This document shows, piece after piece, positions 16,491-25,449 of a stretch of 64,000 nt of DNA; position 1 is the first letter of the stretch; every line of letters begins with the position of its first letter. Origin of the DNA: Paenibacillus sp. FSL H7-0357 (GTDB taxonomy: Bacteria; Bacillota; Bacilli; Paenibacillales; Paenibacillaceae); the NCBI RefSeq assembly GCF_000758525.1, contig NZ_CP009241.1:3534001-3598000 (forward strand), written 5' to 3'. The notes under the pieces were generated by a model. The model saw only the letters and a program-made list of their open reading frames with translations, was not told the origin of the DNA and ran no database searches. Made by a program: the position numbers and the translations under genes.

Positions 16491-18755
16491 TTGCTGGAAG
16501 CAACATACAATCTGTTCGTCAAGGTAATGTCGCTGTCCGTGATGGCGAGCGTACTGGCTCTGCTGATCCTGGCTGCCCGGTTTCTGTTTAAGGATCGTTT
16601 AAAACCGGCCTGGACGTATCTACTATGGATACCGCTGGTAGTGAGGTTGGCCATACCTTGGACACCGGAAAGCGCGTTCAGCATTTTTAATCTGTTGCCG
16701 CTGGAGAAAGAACCGGCGCAGACTGCCTCCATTCCGTCAACGCAGCCAATGGTCGGCATTAAGCTTGAAGCCGGGTTGACCGGTGGAGAATCCGGCTCCG
16801 CGCCTGACGCTGGAACAGCAGGTGCCGGACTTTCACCGCTAGCGACGACACCGGGTCTAATACCGGATAATCCGACCTCGCCGGTTAATGTTATACAGCC
16901 GGGGACAGGTAGTGCTCTGGTTGCAGATGCAGGCTGGACGCCGATATATTTGCTGGGACTGGTCTGGCTTGGTGGAGCAGCAGTGGTACTGGGCCTGTCG
17001 GTTCGGGCGCAAATGCGCTTCACGGCGAGGGTTCGGCGGGAACCGGAGGTTATTTCTCCGGACATCCGGCTGTTATTCGAAACCTGTCTGCGCGAATTGC
17101 AGGTGCGTCGTCCGGTGAAGCTGATCGAGACGAGGCAGCTTGCCGTCCCGGCGCTGCTCGGCGTTATGCGACCCAAGTTGCTGCTGCCGGCATCCACGCT
17201 GCATACTCTGGAGGCAAGCGGGCTCCGCCATGTATTTCTCCATGAACTGGCGCATGTGAAACGCCGTGACATTCCACTGAATTTGCTGACAAGCTTGCTG
17301 CTGGCCCTGCATTGGTTCAACCCGCTGCTGTGGTATGCCGTACGCCAAATGAAAGCGGATCAGGAGGTTGCGTGTGATGCACTGGTCTTGACACATCTTG
17401 AACCGGAATACCACAGAAGTTACGCGCTGACTCTTCTCGAACTGTTGGAAACATTACCTGGCCCGATCAGTCTGGCCGGAGCAGCTGGCATTTCAAGCAG
17501 TAAAAAGGAAATGGAAAGAAGGATAATCATGATCACAAGGCATAAGAAAATCACAGCAAAGAACACGCTGTTGGGCCTGGCCTTAATTATGCTCTTAAGC
17601 GGCTGTACCCTGACCGGGGCCAAGCTGAATTCTGCGCCGGTTCCGGAGAAGAGTGCTCCTGCTGCTTCCCCGGCAGCTTCAGAGGATAAAGATACCCCTG
17701 CATCCGGTGTCAAAGGGACCCTGTTGGGAGAGAAAAACGGGATCACTGTGACCGCTAAGCCCACAGGGGAGAATACGCTTTTGCATGAAGTCACAGTTAA
17801 TGTACGGGGTGAAGTGAGCCGCACGTTCTTGTGGAATGCAGGTAAAGACGAGTCGCGGCCTCCGATCATTGATGAAGCCGACCTGAACAGGGACGGTACT
17901 AAAGAAATCTTCATTCGTATTACGACTGGCACCGGCACAGGACTTTATATGAATGACATTCATGTTCTGCGGCCTGTTACCCTGGAAGAGCTTGTGGTCG
18001 AGGATCCGGTCGAAGCGTTGAATCAGAGGCTGAAATCCTCCATTACACATCGCGATAACCATACCTATGTATCTGCTGAACTGGATGGAAAGCATATGAG
18101 CAAAGTTTATGATTACACGGAGGCAGCATGGGGAAAGAAGGTCGGATTTGGCGCCATAGTTTCATATGAGCTGACAGACGGCCGTATCGTGGCCCACTTG
18201 GCCGGCGCTGCGTCTATGAATGAATTTCCACTCGAAGTTGTTGCCGTTTACGGCAAGGACCTGACCCTTGACAGCGTACAGATGTACTATGGCTCGTTCG
18301 TTGCTCCGCCGCTCAGCGAACAAGAGATCAAGTCCATGATGGAACAAAGGCTTCCGGCAACCGGCTGGACCTTTGGCAAAGACGGCGACCAATACACTGT
18401 GGATTTCACAGATCTGCCGAACGGCGAAGGGCAAGGTAACACCTATAAAATCAATCCGTTTACCGGAACGGTTTATGACGCTATCTCCGGCAATCCCTTG
18501 AGAAGCCTTGTAAACAGGGAAGCGATAGATTTGTGGGAGATCTCTGACGGCAGCAAATACCAGAAGGAGCTGTATAAGCTGCTCCAGCCCATCCTGGATA
18601 CCGAAGGCTTCGAGCCGGTGAGCAAGGACTGGATTTCCGGCTTTACCGGGGATGGATATTTGTTCGGTGAAGTCAGGAAAGAGGGCAGGGAATTCACAAT
18701 TAAAGCCGATGTCTTTACCAGCCAGTGGGAAGAAATTCCTGATCCGTATAAATAG
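16491..18755 (+). CDS. M56 family (BlaR1-type) membrane metallopeptidase with unusual C-terminal sensor region
   Basis: A 754-residue protein starting at TTG 16491. The first part is a BlaR1-like peptidase: membrane helices at about 12-30 and 38-55, a long Ala/Pro/Thr-rich insert (about 75-140), a helix near 145-165, and the zinc motif HELAHVKRRD (about 246) with downstream DQEVACDA. A last helix LGLALIMLLSGC leads to an outside region of about 375 residues. That region is not a penicillin-binding domain: it has a FG-GAP-like DLNRDGTKEIFIRI near residue 463 and YcdB/PepSY-like stretches. It probably cleaves the BlaI partner on an extracytoplasmic signal, but the ligand is unknown. Confidence 0.8.
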   Translation: MLEATYNLFVKVMSLSVMASVLALLILAARFLFKDRLKPAWTYLLWIPLVVRLAIPWTPESAFSIFNLLPLEKEPAQTASIPSTQPMVGIKLEAGLTGGESGSAPDAGTAGAGLSPLATTPGLIPDNPTSPVNVIQPGTGSALVADAGWTPIYLLGLVWLGGAAVVLGLSVRAQMRFTARVRREPEVISPDIRLLFETCLRELQVRRPVKLIETRQLAVPALLGVMRPKLLLPASTLHTLEASGLRHVFLHELAHVKRRDIPLNLLTSLLLALHWFNPLLWYAVRQMKADQEVACDALVLTHLEPEYHRSYALTLLELLETLPGPISLAGAAGISSSKKEMERRIIMITRHKKITAKNTLLGLALIMLLSGCTLTGAKLNSAPVPEKSAPAASPAASEDKDTPASGVKGTLLGEKNGITVTAKPTGENTLLHEVTVNVRGEVSRTFLWNAGKDESRPPIIDEADLNRDGTKEIFIRITTGTGTGLYMNDIHVLRPVTLEELVVEDPVEALNQRLKSSITHRDNHTYVSAELDGKHMSKVYDYTEAAWGKKVGFGAIVSYELTDGRIVAHLAGAASMNEFPLEVVAVYGKDLTLDSVQMYYGSFVAPPLSEQEIKSMMEQRLPATGWTFGKDGDQYTVDFTDLPNGEGQGNTYKINPFTGTVYDAISGNPLRSLVNREAIDLWEISDGSKYQKELYKLLQPILDTEGFEPVSKDWISGFTGDGYLFGEVRKEGREFTIKADVFTSQWEEIPDPYK

Positions 18756-18767
18756 TTAAGCAGCCAT

Positions 18768-19244
18768 TCAGATTTGCAATACGGTTACTAACTCGTTGTT
18801 ACAGATTTCGCCGTTGTCACGGAAGCCGAAACTTTCATAAAGCTTTTGGGCGACGGAATTTTCGCCTGCATAAGGGATCCAGCAGTAATTTGCAGGCCCG
18901 GCTGGAAAGGTGCGGATAAATTCCAATATCTTTGTCATGGCTGCCCGACCATAGCCCCGATTCTGGAATTGCTTGTCAATCATTAGCCGCAGGATGCAAT
19001 AGTTACCATCTGCGACTGACGGGAGATCGTACCCGGTGATACCATAAGTCAGCATAACAAAACCGACAGGCTGTTCATCCGCATAAATAGCAAACGGAAA
19101 CGGATGTCCCCCATTGGTGGTCAGAACATAACATGAAGCCATACTTGACAGATTGGACGCAACATAACGGCGTTGGTCTTCTGAAACCTCCAGATTAAAG
19201 ATGGACCGCCGGTTTTCCAGCGTAATTTTTCTGAGCGTAATCAT
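18768..19244 (-). CDS. GNAT family N-acetyltransferase
   Basis: A 158-residue GNAT enzyme. The acetyl-CoA loop is QNRGYGRAAM after the strand YCILRLMIDK, and a late VAQKLYESFGF closes the fold. The start MITLRKITLEN and the length resemble diamine/spermidine acetyltransferases such as BltD, so a polyamine substrate is possible but unproven. ATG 19244 has a GGGAGA site. It is convergent to the M56 gene, with 12 bp between stops. Confidence 0.85.
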   Translation of the reverse strand: MITLRKITLENRRSIFNLEVSEDQRRYVASNLSSMASCYVLTTNGGHPFPFAIYADEQPVGFVMLTYGITGYDLPSVADGNYCILRLMIDKQFQNRGYGRAAMTKILEFIRTFPAGPANYCWIPYAGENSVAQKLYESFGFRDNGEICNNELVTVLQI

Positions 19245-19449
19245 GTAGTGCTCTCCCTTCATTCTTCGTTTTGCGCCGCGGCCGCTTATATAACATACAA
19301 TTTATACAAAAAAAGTAATAGACTTATATTGTATTTTTTTATAGACTAATATATATCCATGGCTTTTTTAGATATCGTCTTAATTGGCAGTATTGGCTAC
19401 CCCCATATAATTGTATCGGTTTTATTATTTCGTTAACGTATAACTTTAC

Positions 19450-19475
19450 GCCGCCAGAACCTTGGCGGCTTTTTT
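19450..19475 (+). terminator. Rho-independent terminator without an upstream gene
   Basis: GCCGCCA (19450-19456) pairs with TGGCGGC (19463-19469), then six T. It points right, but no plus-strand gene lies upstream within 600 bp, so it may end a short untranslated RNA from 19300-19450 or be a remnant. Otherwise the stretch 19245-19499 shows nothing. Confidence 0.6.
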
Positions 19476-19499
19476 GCATTCTCCGCAAAAATATACTTC

Positions 19500-19754
19500 T
19501 ATATAGATTGAACTTAAAAACTTGAGATAAGGAAAGGAGGAACGGAGGGGGATTTTGGAACTGGAGGAGCGGTAGCGTCCGCCTGAAAGCTTTCCGAAGG
19601 AAAGCTAGCATCGAAAGCATAAGCAGTCTTTGGATTTCTACCGCTAATAGCGGTTAAAATCAAGAAATTTGAAGACAACAGCGGCCGGAAGTCCAAATAT
19701 TCACCGTAGTTGCGACTGATCCTGTACTCTAAAACCTTAAGTTCAATCTATATA
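19500..19754. repeat. 255-bp MITE-like element with 18-bp perfect terminal inverted repeats
   Basis: TATATAGATTGAACTTAA at 19500-19517 is the exact reverse complement of 19737-19754. Inside are more stems: AGCTTTCC-GAA-GGAAAGCT, ACCGCT-AAT-AGCGGT and TTTGGA with TCCAAA. No protein-coding frame is evident. The layout fits a miniature inverted-repeat element or a structured repeat. The GC-rich interior contrasts with the AT-rich ends. No target-site duplication is obvious. Confidence 0.65.
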
Positions 19755-19871
19755 AGATTAAAATTTTAAGAGAGTTATTCATAAAATTTAAGTTCTCCTT
19801 CGGTTATTCCGATAAGTATTAAAGGAATATCCACAATCTGGATGAGCATATACGGAAGGAGAAATATAGTA

Positions 19872-20606
19872 ATGATTAATATCATCGATACATCTGGCAG
19901 ACTTGGAAAAGAAGACTGCTTGCTATCGAATACGCAGCAATTTATCCGGAGAAGCGCTCCGAATCAACTTTTAATTGAAGTTTTCCAGGACTGTATATTC
20001 AATATTAAAGAACATCTTTCCGGCAACTTTTTATTTCTTCTTACGGATGAAGAGGGAGTTCTGCTCGCGATGGATTACAGCCCTAACTTGGAGAGAACAG
20101 TGAGCAGGTCGCCTATTCACTTAGGGATGCTTTTTGCAGAGGATCATTGTGGTGTAAATGCAATATCAGAGGCCATTGCCCAAGGCTGTCCCGTGTATTT
20201 ACCACCTGAAGATCATGAGAACCCTTTTTTTAAAGATTGGCATTGTTTTTCGATTCCTTTAATTGTTAATCAAGAAATTATTGGTTATCTCGATGTCTCC
20301 ACGATTAATGCGGATATGAAAAGTGAACTAATCGCGATTGCCAAGCTGATTCCGGCAGATATGTTGATCAATTACCAGGATCAGCTTGTAAATCAGGCTG
20401 CTGAACAGCTTTCAGCACAACTAAGTGAACGTCAATTAAACGTACTCGAACTGATTTCTCAGGGACTGACAGGAAAAGCGATTGCCTCAGAATTAAAAAT
20501 TAAAGAGAGTACAGTGAATCATCATAAGAAAATTATTTTTGATAAGTTGGATGTTCGATCTAGCTCAGAAGCTGTTTCTGTCGCGACTCGGATGTCATTG
20601 TTTTAG
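19872..20606 (+). CDS. LuxR-type regulator with GAF sensor domain
   Basis: A 244-residue regulator. The first half looks like the GAF domain of AcoR-like sigma-54 activators: CGVNAISEAIAQGCPVY, then a HENPFFKDWHCFSIPL-type block and IIGYLDVS. The C-terminus is a LuxR/GerE helix-turn-helix: LSERQLNVLELISQGLTGKA, IASELKIKESTVNHHKKIIF. There is no AAA+ domain between them. ATG 19872 has AAGGAG upstream. A lipoprotein gene follows after 92 bp on the same strand. Confidence 0.8.
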   Translation: MINIIDTSGRLGKEDCLLSNTQQFIRRSAPNQLLIEVFQDCIFNIKEHLSGNFLFLLTDEEGVLLAMDYSPNLERTVSRSPIHLGMLFAEDHCGVNAISEAIAQGCPVYLPPEDHENPFFKDWHCFSIPLIVNQEIIGYLDVSTINADMKSELIAIAKLIPADMLINYQDQLVNQAAEQLSAQLSERQLNVLELISQGLTGKAIASELKIKESTVNHHKKIIFDKLDVRSSSEAVSVATRMSLF

Positions 20607-20698
20607 CACTCCCTATAGTTTTATATAGTGGGAAATGATGGGACCGCATGCTAATATTATCTGGTGTTTACAAAAGAGAGAAACATCAGGAGGGTATT

Positions 20699-21343
20699 AT
20701 GAAGAAAAAAGTAGGATTATTATCAATGGTAATGGTGTTAATGCTGATGATGGTTACGGCATGCGGGGGGAAAGATAAAGAAGTTAGCTTAGGTGTGACT
20801 GAAAGCGGTACTTATAAGAATGATTACTTCGGTGTGTCTCTTAACTTTCCAAAAGAATGGGTTTACCAGAGCGCAGACGAGATGATGGAGACTATGGAAG
20901 CTGGCATGGAAATTGTTGCCGGTGATAATGCAGATAAGAAGAAAAAGCTTGATCTGGCAAAGACCAAAACACTTAACCTGTTGATGGCTTCCAAATTTTC
21001 GTTAGACTCAGGTGAAGTAGGGCCTTCCATTGTCTCTGTTGCCGAGAAGTTAAGCATGCTCCAAGGTATTAAGGACGGTAAGGACTATCTGGAAGCTTAT
21101 ATAAAGCAGGCGAAAGCAAGCCAGCTGCCGTATGAATTTACAGAAATCACGACGGTAAAAGTCGGTGGCAAAGATATGGACATGTTGAAAGGTACCATTG
21201 ATAACGGAGACTTGGGAGTAGTCACACAAGAATATTACAGCACATTAATTGAAGGCTATTCATTCAACTTTATTCTTACATACGTAGATGATGCGTCGAA
21301 GGCTGAAACGGATAAGATTTTGGAATCTGTTTCGTTTAAATAA
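20699..21343 (+). CDS. Lipoprotein, unknown function
   Basis: A 214-residue lipoprotein. The signal peptide is MKKKVGLLSMVMVLMLMMV and ends in the lipobox TACG, so the mature protein would be anchored by Cys on the outer face of the membrane. The body starts with YKNDYFGVSLNFPKEW, a layout seen in PsbP/MOG1-like surface proteins, but I do not recognise a specific family. ATG 20699 has an AGGAGG site. A terminator follows at 21415-21462. Confidence 0.75.
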   Translation: MKKKVGLLSMVMVLMLMMVTACGGKDKEVSLGVTESGTYKNDYFGVSLNFPKEWVYQSADEMMETMEAGMEIVAGDNADKKKKLDLAKTKTLNLLMASKFSLDSGEVGPSIVSVAEKLSMLQGIKDGKDYLEAYIKQAKASQLPYEFTEITTVKVGGKDMDMLKGTIDNGDLGVVTQEYYSTLIEGYSFNFILTYVDDASKAETDKILESVSFK

Positions 21344-21414
21344 CAGGCTGGTCTATAAGTAGATCTTCTACGAGCGGAGACAGTCCTCTACATACTCCAA
21401 ACTGTAATAAAACG

Positions 21415-21462
21415 CAGAGCAGCGGTTCTCCTGTTACCGGAGAATTGCTGCTCTGTGTTTTT
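21415..21462 (+). terminator. Terminator of the lipoprotein gene
   Basis: A stem of 17 bp (21415-21431 with 21439-21455, one G-T wobble) with a 7-nt loop, followed by TGTTTTT. Confidence 0.85.
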
Positions 21463-21494
21463 GGGTCATTAGCGGCTTGAAATGGAGGGAATGA

Positions 21495-21722
21495 CATCTC
21501 TTTATTGGCGAGAGAGCTGCTGAACAGGTGCTGGAAGAGATCCTGGAGACAGGAGTTGAACGGCCTATCAGGATGTCAGATGTAGAGGCTGTTCTGCAAG
21601 AAGTCCGGCCTTCAACTATGGAATGGCTGCGGACAGCTAAGAATTATGTGAAATACTCCAACCAATCAGGCATTTATAATGACGTGGAGGAATATTTGAA
21701 AAAATTTGGACGACGCATATAA
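21495..21722 (+). pseudogene. C-terminal remnant of an AAA+ ATPase
   Basis: The frame from 21495 to 21722 reads GERAAEQVLEEILETG ... RMSDVEAVLQEVRPST, MEWLRTAKNYVKYSNQ, SGIYNDVEEYLKKFG. This is the far C-terminal lid region of AAA+ ATPases of the SpoVK/YjoB kind; the P-loop, Walker B and sensor parts are absent and an in-frame stop lies just upstream. A GTG at 21528 could start a 64-residue product, but a gene remnant is more likely. Its 3' end adjoins the FGE-like gene. Confidence 0.6.
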
Positions 21723-21774
21723 ACTGGTTTTTCCTGAGAGCAGATTAGCATTTATTATGAGAGGGGACAATCAG

Positions 21775-22701
21775 ATGGTTACATTGAATCATACGGCGTG
21801 GAGCCGGTTATCCGGGCCTGAAAAACAACAAATGCTGCAGGAACGGCTGCCGCAAGGCTTCTCGTTCTGTCGGCTGGAGCGCTTTGAACGTTATGGGCAG
21901 AGTTTGGAAACGGGAGTGTGCGCCTATGAAGGGGTCGAATTTGTATTTGTTCCCGGCAACGAGGTAACCTTGGGCTGGGACGGATGGTCCGGGGAGCCGG
22001 ACAGTACAGCTACCAGGGTTATGGAAGAAAGTTTTGCGCTAATCGGGGTGGCGTCCGAGAAGGTAGAGGAGAGGCTGCGCGGAATAATGACTCCAGTCAG
22101 AAACGCTGTCATCCAGCCGATGTTGGTAGAACGTAATACCCAGTCTGTTGGCTGGACAGAAGTGACTGCCCGGGAGCTGGATGCAGAGAAACACGCCGAG
22201 CTGTTCGAGCGGTTGGATACGTTCAAGAACAACTCTAACGGAAACCGCGAATACTATCCTTCCTATCGTCTGGATCGTGATGGCGAACAGATCCGCATCT
22301 ATCTGTTCAATGAAAGTGAGGATTTCGAGGATTGGGCCGATTACACATTGAAGCGGGGGTTTGACATTCCGACTGAAGACGAGTGGGAGTATTTGTATGG
22401 CACTGGCTGCCGGACCTTGTTCCCATGGGGAGACGGTTTGAACGATTCCATGCATTTTGAGCTGCCGAACGCTTTCGGGCTTTACTTTTTGGGAGATCCA
22501 TATCAGAAGGAGCTGACCAGGACTGGAGACAGCGGGTCGATTGGCAAAGGAGGTGACGGTATGGTTATTCACAGCGGCGGTCCGGGCGAGTTTTTCAGTT
22601 ATTTGACAACGGCTGTATATTACCATGACCATCATGAAGACGAACAGGAATGGATGGATTGGCTCGATCAGCTGCATTACCGGCGGATTGTGAGGCTGTA
22701 G
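21775..22701 (+). CDS. Hypothetical protein with FGE/SUMF1-like C-terminal motif
   Basis: A 308-residue cytoplasmic protein. Residues about 185-250 include EDWADYTLKRGFDIPTEDEW, EYLYGTGCRTLFPWGD, close to the RLPTEAEWEYAARGG-FPWGD block of formylglycine-generating-enzyme-like proteins. The rest of that domain, including the catalytic cysteine pair, is not evident, so it is unlikely to be an active FGE. ATG 21775 follows AGAGGGGA with a spacing of 8; an earlier ATG (21757) lacks a site. The 3' end is one base from the convergent gene's stop. Confidence 0.7.
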   Translation: MVTLNHTAWSRLSGPEKQQMLQERLPQGFSFCRLERFERYGQSLETGVCAYEGVEFVFVPGNEVTLGWDGWSGEPDSTATRVMEESFALIGVASEKVEERLRGIMTPVRNAVIQPMLVERNTQSVGWTEVTARELDAEKHAELFERLDTFKNNSNGNREYYPSYRLDRDGEQIRIYLFNESEDFEDWADYTLKRGFDIPTEDEWEYLYGTGCRTLFPWGDGLNDSMHFELPNAFGLYFLGDPYQKELTRTGDSGSIGKGGDGMVIHSGGPGEFFSYLTTAVYYHDHHEDEQEWMDWLDQLHYRRIVRL

Positions 22702-22702
22702 T

Positions 22703-23170
22703 CTATACCTGGTAGATTTTAAGCTCCTGTTGAAATATTCTGTCTCCATAACGGAGGGTAAGGGGATATTGCTCAGGTCTTGTCAGCTTATAAAGTACAG
22801 ACTGGCCTTCATGGTAAAAGACTTTGTGTTCGCACTCATCATATAGTTTTCGGGACAACTGCTGAATCAGCTTATGATTATTGGTAGCACGCCATCCGAA
22901 CTGTACCATGCCCAACTGGTCTATCGGATCTTGATAGGTGTCCAGGATAATGTAAGTTCCAGGTTGATCCTTATGGACATATTTAAGCACATGACCAGTA
23001 TGGACAGGCTGTTCCAGAGCATATTCATAGATGTCATGAAAAGGGATTGTAATGTCCAGAGCGTCCATGATGTTCTGAAAGTTAGGGTGTACCAAATATT
23101 CTGCCGCATCTTCATCGGGCCAATAAGCCAGTTCAGATAAAGGTGCCATTATTAAAAATTGTTGCTCCAA
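22703..23170 (-). CDS. Hypothetical protein, paralogue of the gene at 31819-32283
   Basis: A 155-residue cytoplasmic protein of unknown function. It shares blocks with the product of 31819-32283: HPNFQ, PVHTG, QFGW, IQQLSRKLYDECE and EGQSVLY, so both belong to one family. The start is a TTG with AAAGGAGG 8 bases upstream. It has no signal peptide or membrane segment. It is divergent from the SUKH-type gene at 23279, 108 bp away. Confidence 0.75.
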   Translation of the reverse strand: MEQQFLIMAPLSELAYWPDEDAAEYLVHPNFQNIMDALDITIPFHDIYEYALEQPVHTGHVLKYVHKDQPGTYIILDTYQDPIDQLGMVQFGWRATNNHKLIQQLSRKLYDECEHKVFYHEGQSVLYKLTRPEQYPLTLRYGDRIFQQELKIYQV

Positions 23171-23278
23171 ACTGCTTCCTCCTTTTATTTCACAGTACCT
23201 TCAAGTGTAAGAGAACAAGGTTTGCTTGTAAAGGGAGGGTTCATACTGCAGAGGCATTAATTACTCAGGGGAGGAAAT

Positions 23279-23785
23279 ATGATGAACCTAACTAATTTGT
23301 CAAAAAAAGAACGCGGGAGCCTGGCGATTGACTTTACGGAGGCCGAGCAGAAGGTTGGATTTCCATTATGCGAGGGCATAAAAAGCTTGTATACTCGATC
23401 ATTTGGGGAGATGGACATCAGTGTTTTGAATCTCAGCGAGAAAGTCCATATCAAACCGCAAGGAACTCGCTGGGATACTTGGTTTTCGTTCAACAATTGT
23501 GAAGGAAACTGCGAGGTCATGTTGAGTATGCCCGGCTCGGAAAAAGAGCTTGCCGATTTTATTGCATACGGGTTTCGTGAATGGACCGGCGGCAATGATT
23601 TTGGCAAACGGATGATGATCGGTTCCTTGTTTGTCAACATCGGCGATATTTGTATCCTCCTTAATAATGACACAGGCAAGGTTGAGTGGATTGATTGCGG
23701 TTACGGTTATTTTGACACTTATGACGAAAATCCAAACGGTGTTCTAGCGGATTCGATTGAAGAATTTTTGGGGTTTTTCGAGTGA
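23279..23785 (+). CDS. SMI1/KNR4 (SUKH) family protein
   Basis: A 168-residue protein that looks like a SUKH-fold protein. The N-terminus has DFTEAEQKVGFPLCEGIKSL, the helix-and-Pro entry of the fold, and it ends in ADSIEEFLGFFE. SUKH proteins often serve as immunity proteins for polymorphic toxins, though many are uncharacterised. The nearest toxin candidate is the zincin at 24079, 293 bp downstream. The ATG at 23279 follows GGGGAGG. Confidence 0.65.
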   Translation: MMNLTNLSKKERGSLAIDFTEAEQKVGFPLCEGIKSLYTRSFGEMDISVLNLSEKVHIKPQGTRWDTWFSFNNCEGNCEVMLSMPGSEKELADFIAYGFREWTGGNDFGKRMMIGSLFVNIGDICILLNNDTGKVEWIDCGYGYFDTYDENPNGVLADSIEEFLGFFE

Positions 23786-23861
23786 ATGGTAGAGTTTATC
23801 AAGCTGCTCGCTGTTAATGTCCCCGCCCTAATAACTCAATCGGATTCAAGCGAAACTAAAT

Positions 23862-23893
23862 AGCCAGTCGCCACTTCCGGCGACTGGCTTCTT
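23862..23893 (+). terminator. Rho-independent terminator
   Basis: AGCCAGTCGCC (23862-23872) pairs with GGCGACTGGCT (23879-23889), followed by TCTTT. It ends the SUKH transcript and separates it from the effector gene. Confidence 0.75.
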
Positions 23894-24078
23894 TGACTTG
23901 TAAGGTGTTTTGATCCCAGTCTCACAAACGGGGGGCTTTCCCATTGCTGTGGAAGAATTTTATTGTTTATATGGAATATAATGAAAAAATATTTTGTAAC
24001 CGATATACATAATAAAGGAAAAAATGGTTCTTTTGTCTTGAGGATATAATTGGAAAACTGGCGAATCGAGGTGGATGG

Positions 24079-25449
24079 ATGGGACTTTCCATGAGAATTG
24101 AAGGGCTGGATACGGAAGACAACATCATTGAATTGTATGAAGAATCGTTAGTATCTACCGAATATCTACACAATACCATTGGGAATGCGATGGCAAGGAC
24201 AGGGGATACGGGGTATGTCCTGAGAATAGTCGGAAGAATAGAACCTTCCCTTAAGAGTGCACAGCGGACTACTCAAAAAAGCATTTTGGAACTCACCAAA
24301 TGGGCGTATTTACCCTATGCTCCTGAAGCGGACTTTTACCGGAAGGTGTCTATTGTCTATGAGAAAGGAGAACAGATTGTACGTGAATTGAACTTTACCA
24401 AAGCTTATGTACTTAATTATGAAGAGAATTATGACAACTACAGCGGTACAGGCAGCTTCCACTTAACGTTAGGACAAAAACGGGGTGAACAGGGCAAGAT
24501 CAATTTTGGTGAGCAAGAGCAGGCAGACGCTGCAAAAGTGTTTACTCCTCTATTACCTAACGCATTTCCTCCGAAGCCCCCGGCTTATTATGATCTCCTG
24601 AAAATAAGGATACCCGAACCTGTGGATGCAACCTCGGGAGCCGCACCTACGAGAAAAGAGCTTATTGAAGCCTTATTCATTAAGAAGATGGGGACCTTTT
24701 CCGGGATGGCAGATCATGAGAAATATCTTAAAGAAGTGATTAAACGATATATGAAGGGCACACCTATTGCGCAGGAAGTATTTTTGAAGTATGTGAAAGA
24801 TGACTCAATGAAAGAACTCACAGGTGTTGATGATGGTTCCTATTATCGTGATTCCAAAGAGACGGTTTTTCTAAATATTAATAAAGATTTCACCAGAAAA
24901 GGAACAGGTGTAGTCTTCTTTCATGAGTATGGACATTACATTGATCATGCTGCAGGCGATTTATCCGACGATAAAACCTTCCGGGAGAACTTAAGAGCTG
25001 ATTTTAAAAATATAATGGAATCTCGTGCGAATGCAATGTACTTAAGCGAGCTGGATCCTAAACTAATATCGAAGCTCGGAAATATAAAAATAAGAGTCGA
25101 AGACATTATGAATCCGGATTATTGGAATGGGAAGCAGAAATCATCGATCGATTACAAGGAATTATACGAGAAAATAAGTAAGGAATTAACGCCAAATGAA
25201 CTTTCTGCGATATCTGATCTGTACAGTGGATTAAGTATAGTAAAAGTAAACAAGAGCACGGAGCGAATAGAAGGTTATTGGCAACATCCTGTGAATTATT
25301 GGACGGAAAACCCTGACAAAATATACATAGAGGCTCTCGCTCATTGTTATGAAGCTCAGTTTGACGCTACTAGGCGAGCGAATTTTAGAAAATATTTCCC
25401 TACTGCCTATAAGAGATTTGAAGAGTTACTGGAGGGAGCTCATGACTAA
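24079..25449 (+). CDS. Putative effector: tail-tube-like N-terminus plus zincin metallopeptidase toxin domain
   Basis: A 456-residue protein in two parts, without signal peptide. Residues 1 to about 150 have the pattern of Hcp/tail-tube-like proteins (MGLSMRIEGLDTED, AYVLNYEENYDNYSGTGSFH), a match by eye only. After a Pro-rich linker the C-terminal part carries the zinc motif HEYGHYIDHAAGD at about residues 275-287, with ESRANAMYLSE as a possible third ligand region. A zincin at the C-terminus of such a protein suggests an injected or secreted effector. The stop codon overlaps the first membrane-protein gene by 8 bp (ATG 25442), the mark of an effector-immunity pair. Confidence 0.7.
   Translation: MGLSMRIEGLDTEDNIIELYEESLVSTEYLHNTIGNAMARTGDTGYVLRIVGRIEPSLKSAQRTTQKSILELTKWAYLPYAPEADFYRKVSIVYEKGEQIVRELNFTKAYVLNYEENYDNYSGTGSFHLTLGQKRGEQGKINFGEQEQADAAKVFTPLLPNAFPPKPPAYYDLLKIRIPEPVDATSGAAPTRKELIEALFIKKMGTFSGMADHEKYLKEVIKRYMKGTPIAQEVFLKYVKDDSMKELTGVDDGSYYRDSKETVFLNINKDFTRKGTGVVFFHEYGHYIDHAAGDLSDDKTFRENLRADFKNIMESRANAMYLSELDPKLISKLGNIKIRVEDIMNPDYWNGKQKSSIDYKELYEKISKELTPNELSAISDLYSGLSIVKVNKSTERIEGYWQHPVNYWTENPDKIYIEALAHCYEAQFDATRRANFRKYFPTAYKRFEELLEGAHD

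Noticed and set aside
16406-17320. Long minus-strand frame of 304 codons opposite the M56 peptidase gene
   Set aside because: It is antisense to a well-supported gene, has no ribosome binding site and its composition (Ser/Arg/Thr-rich) is what the opposite strand of a GC-rich gene gives.
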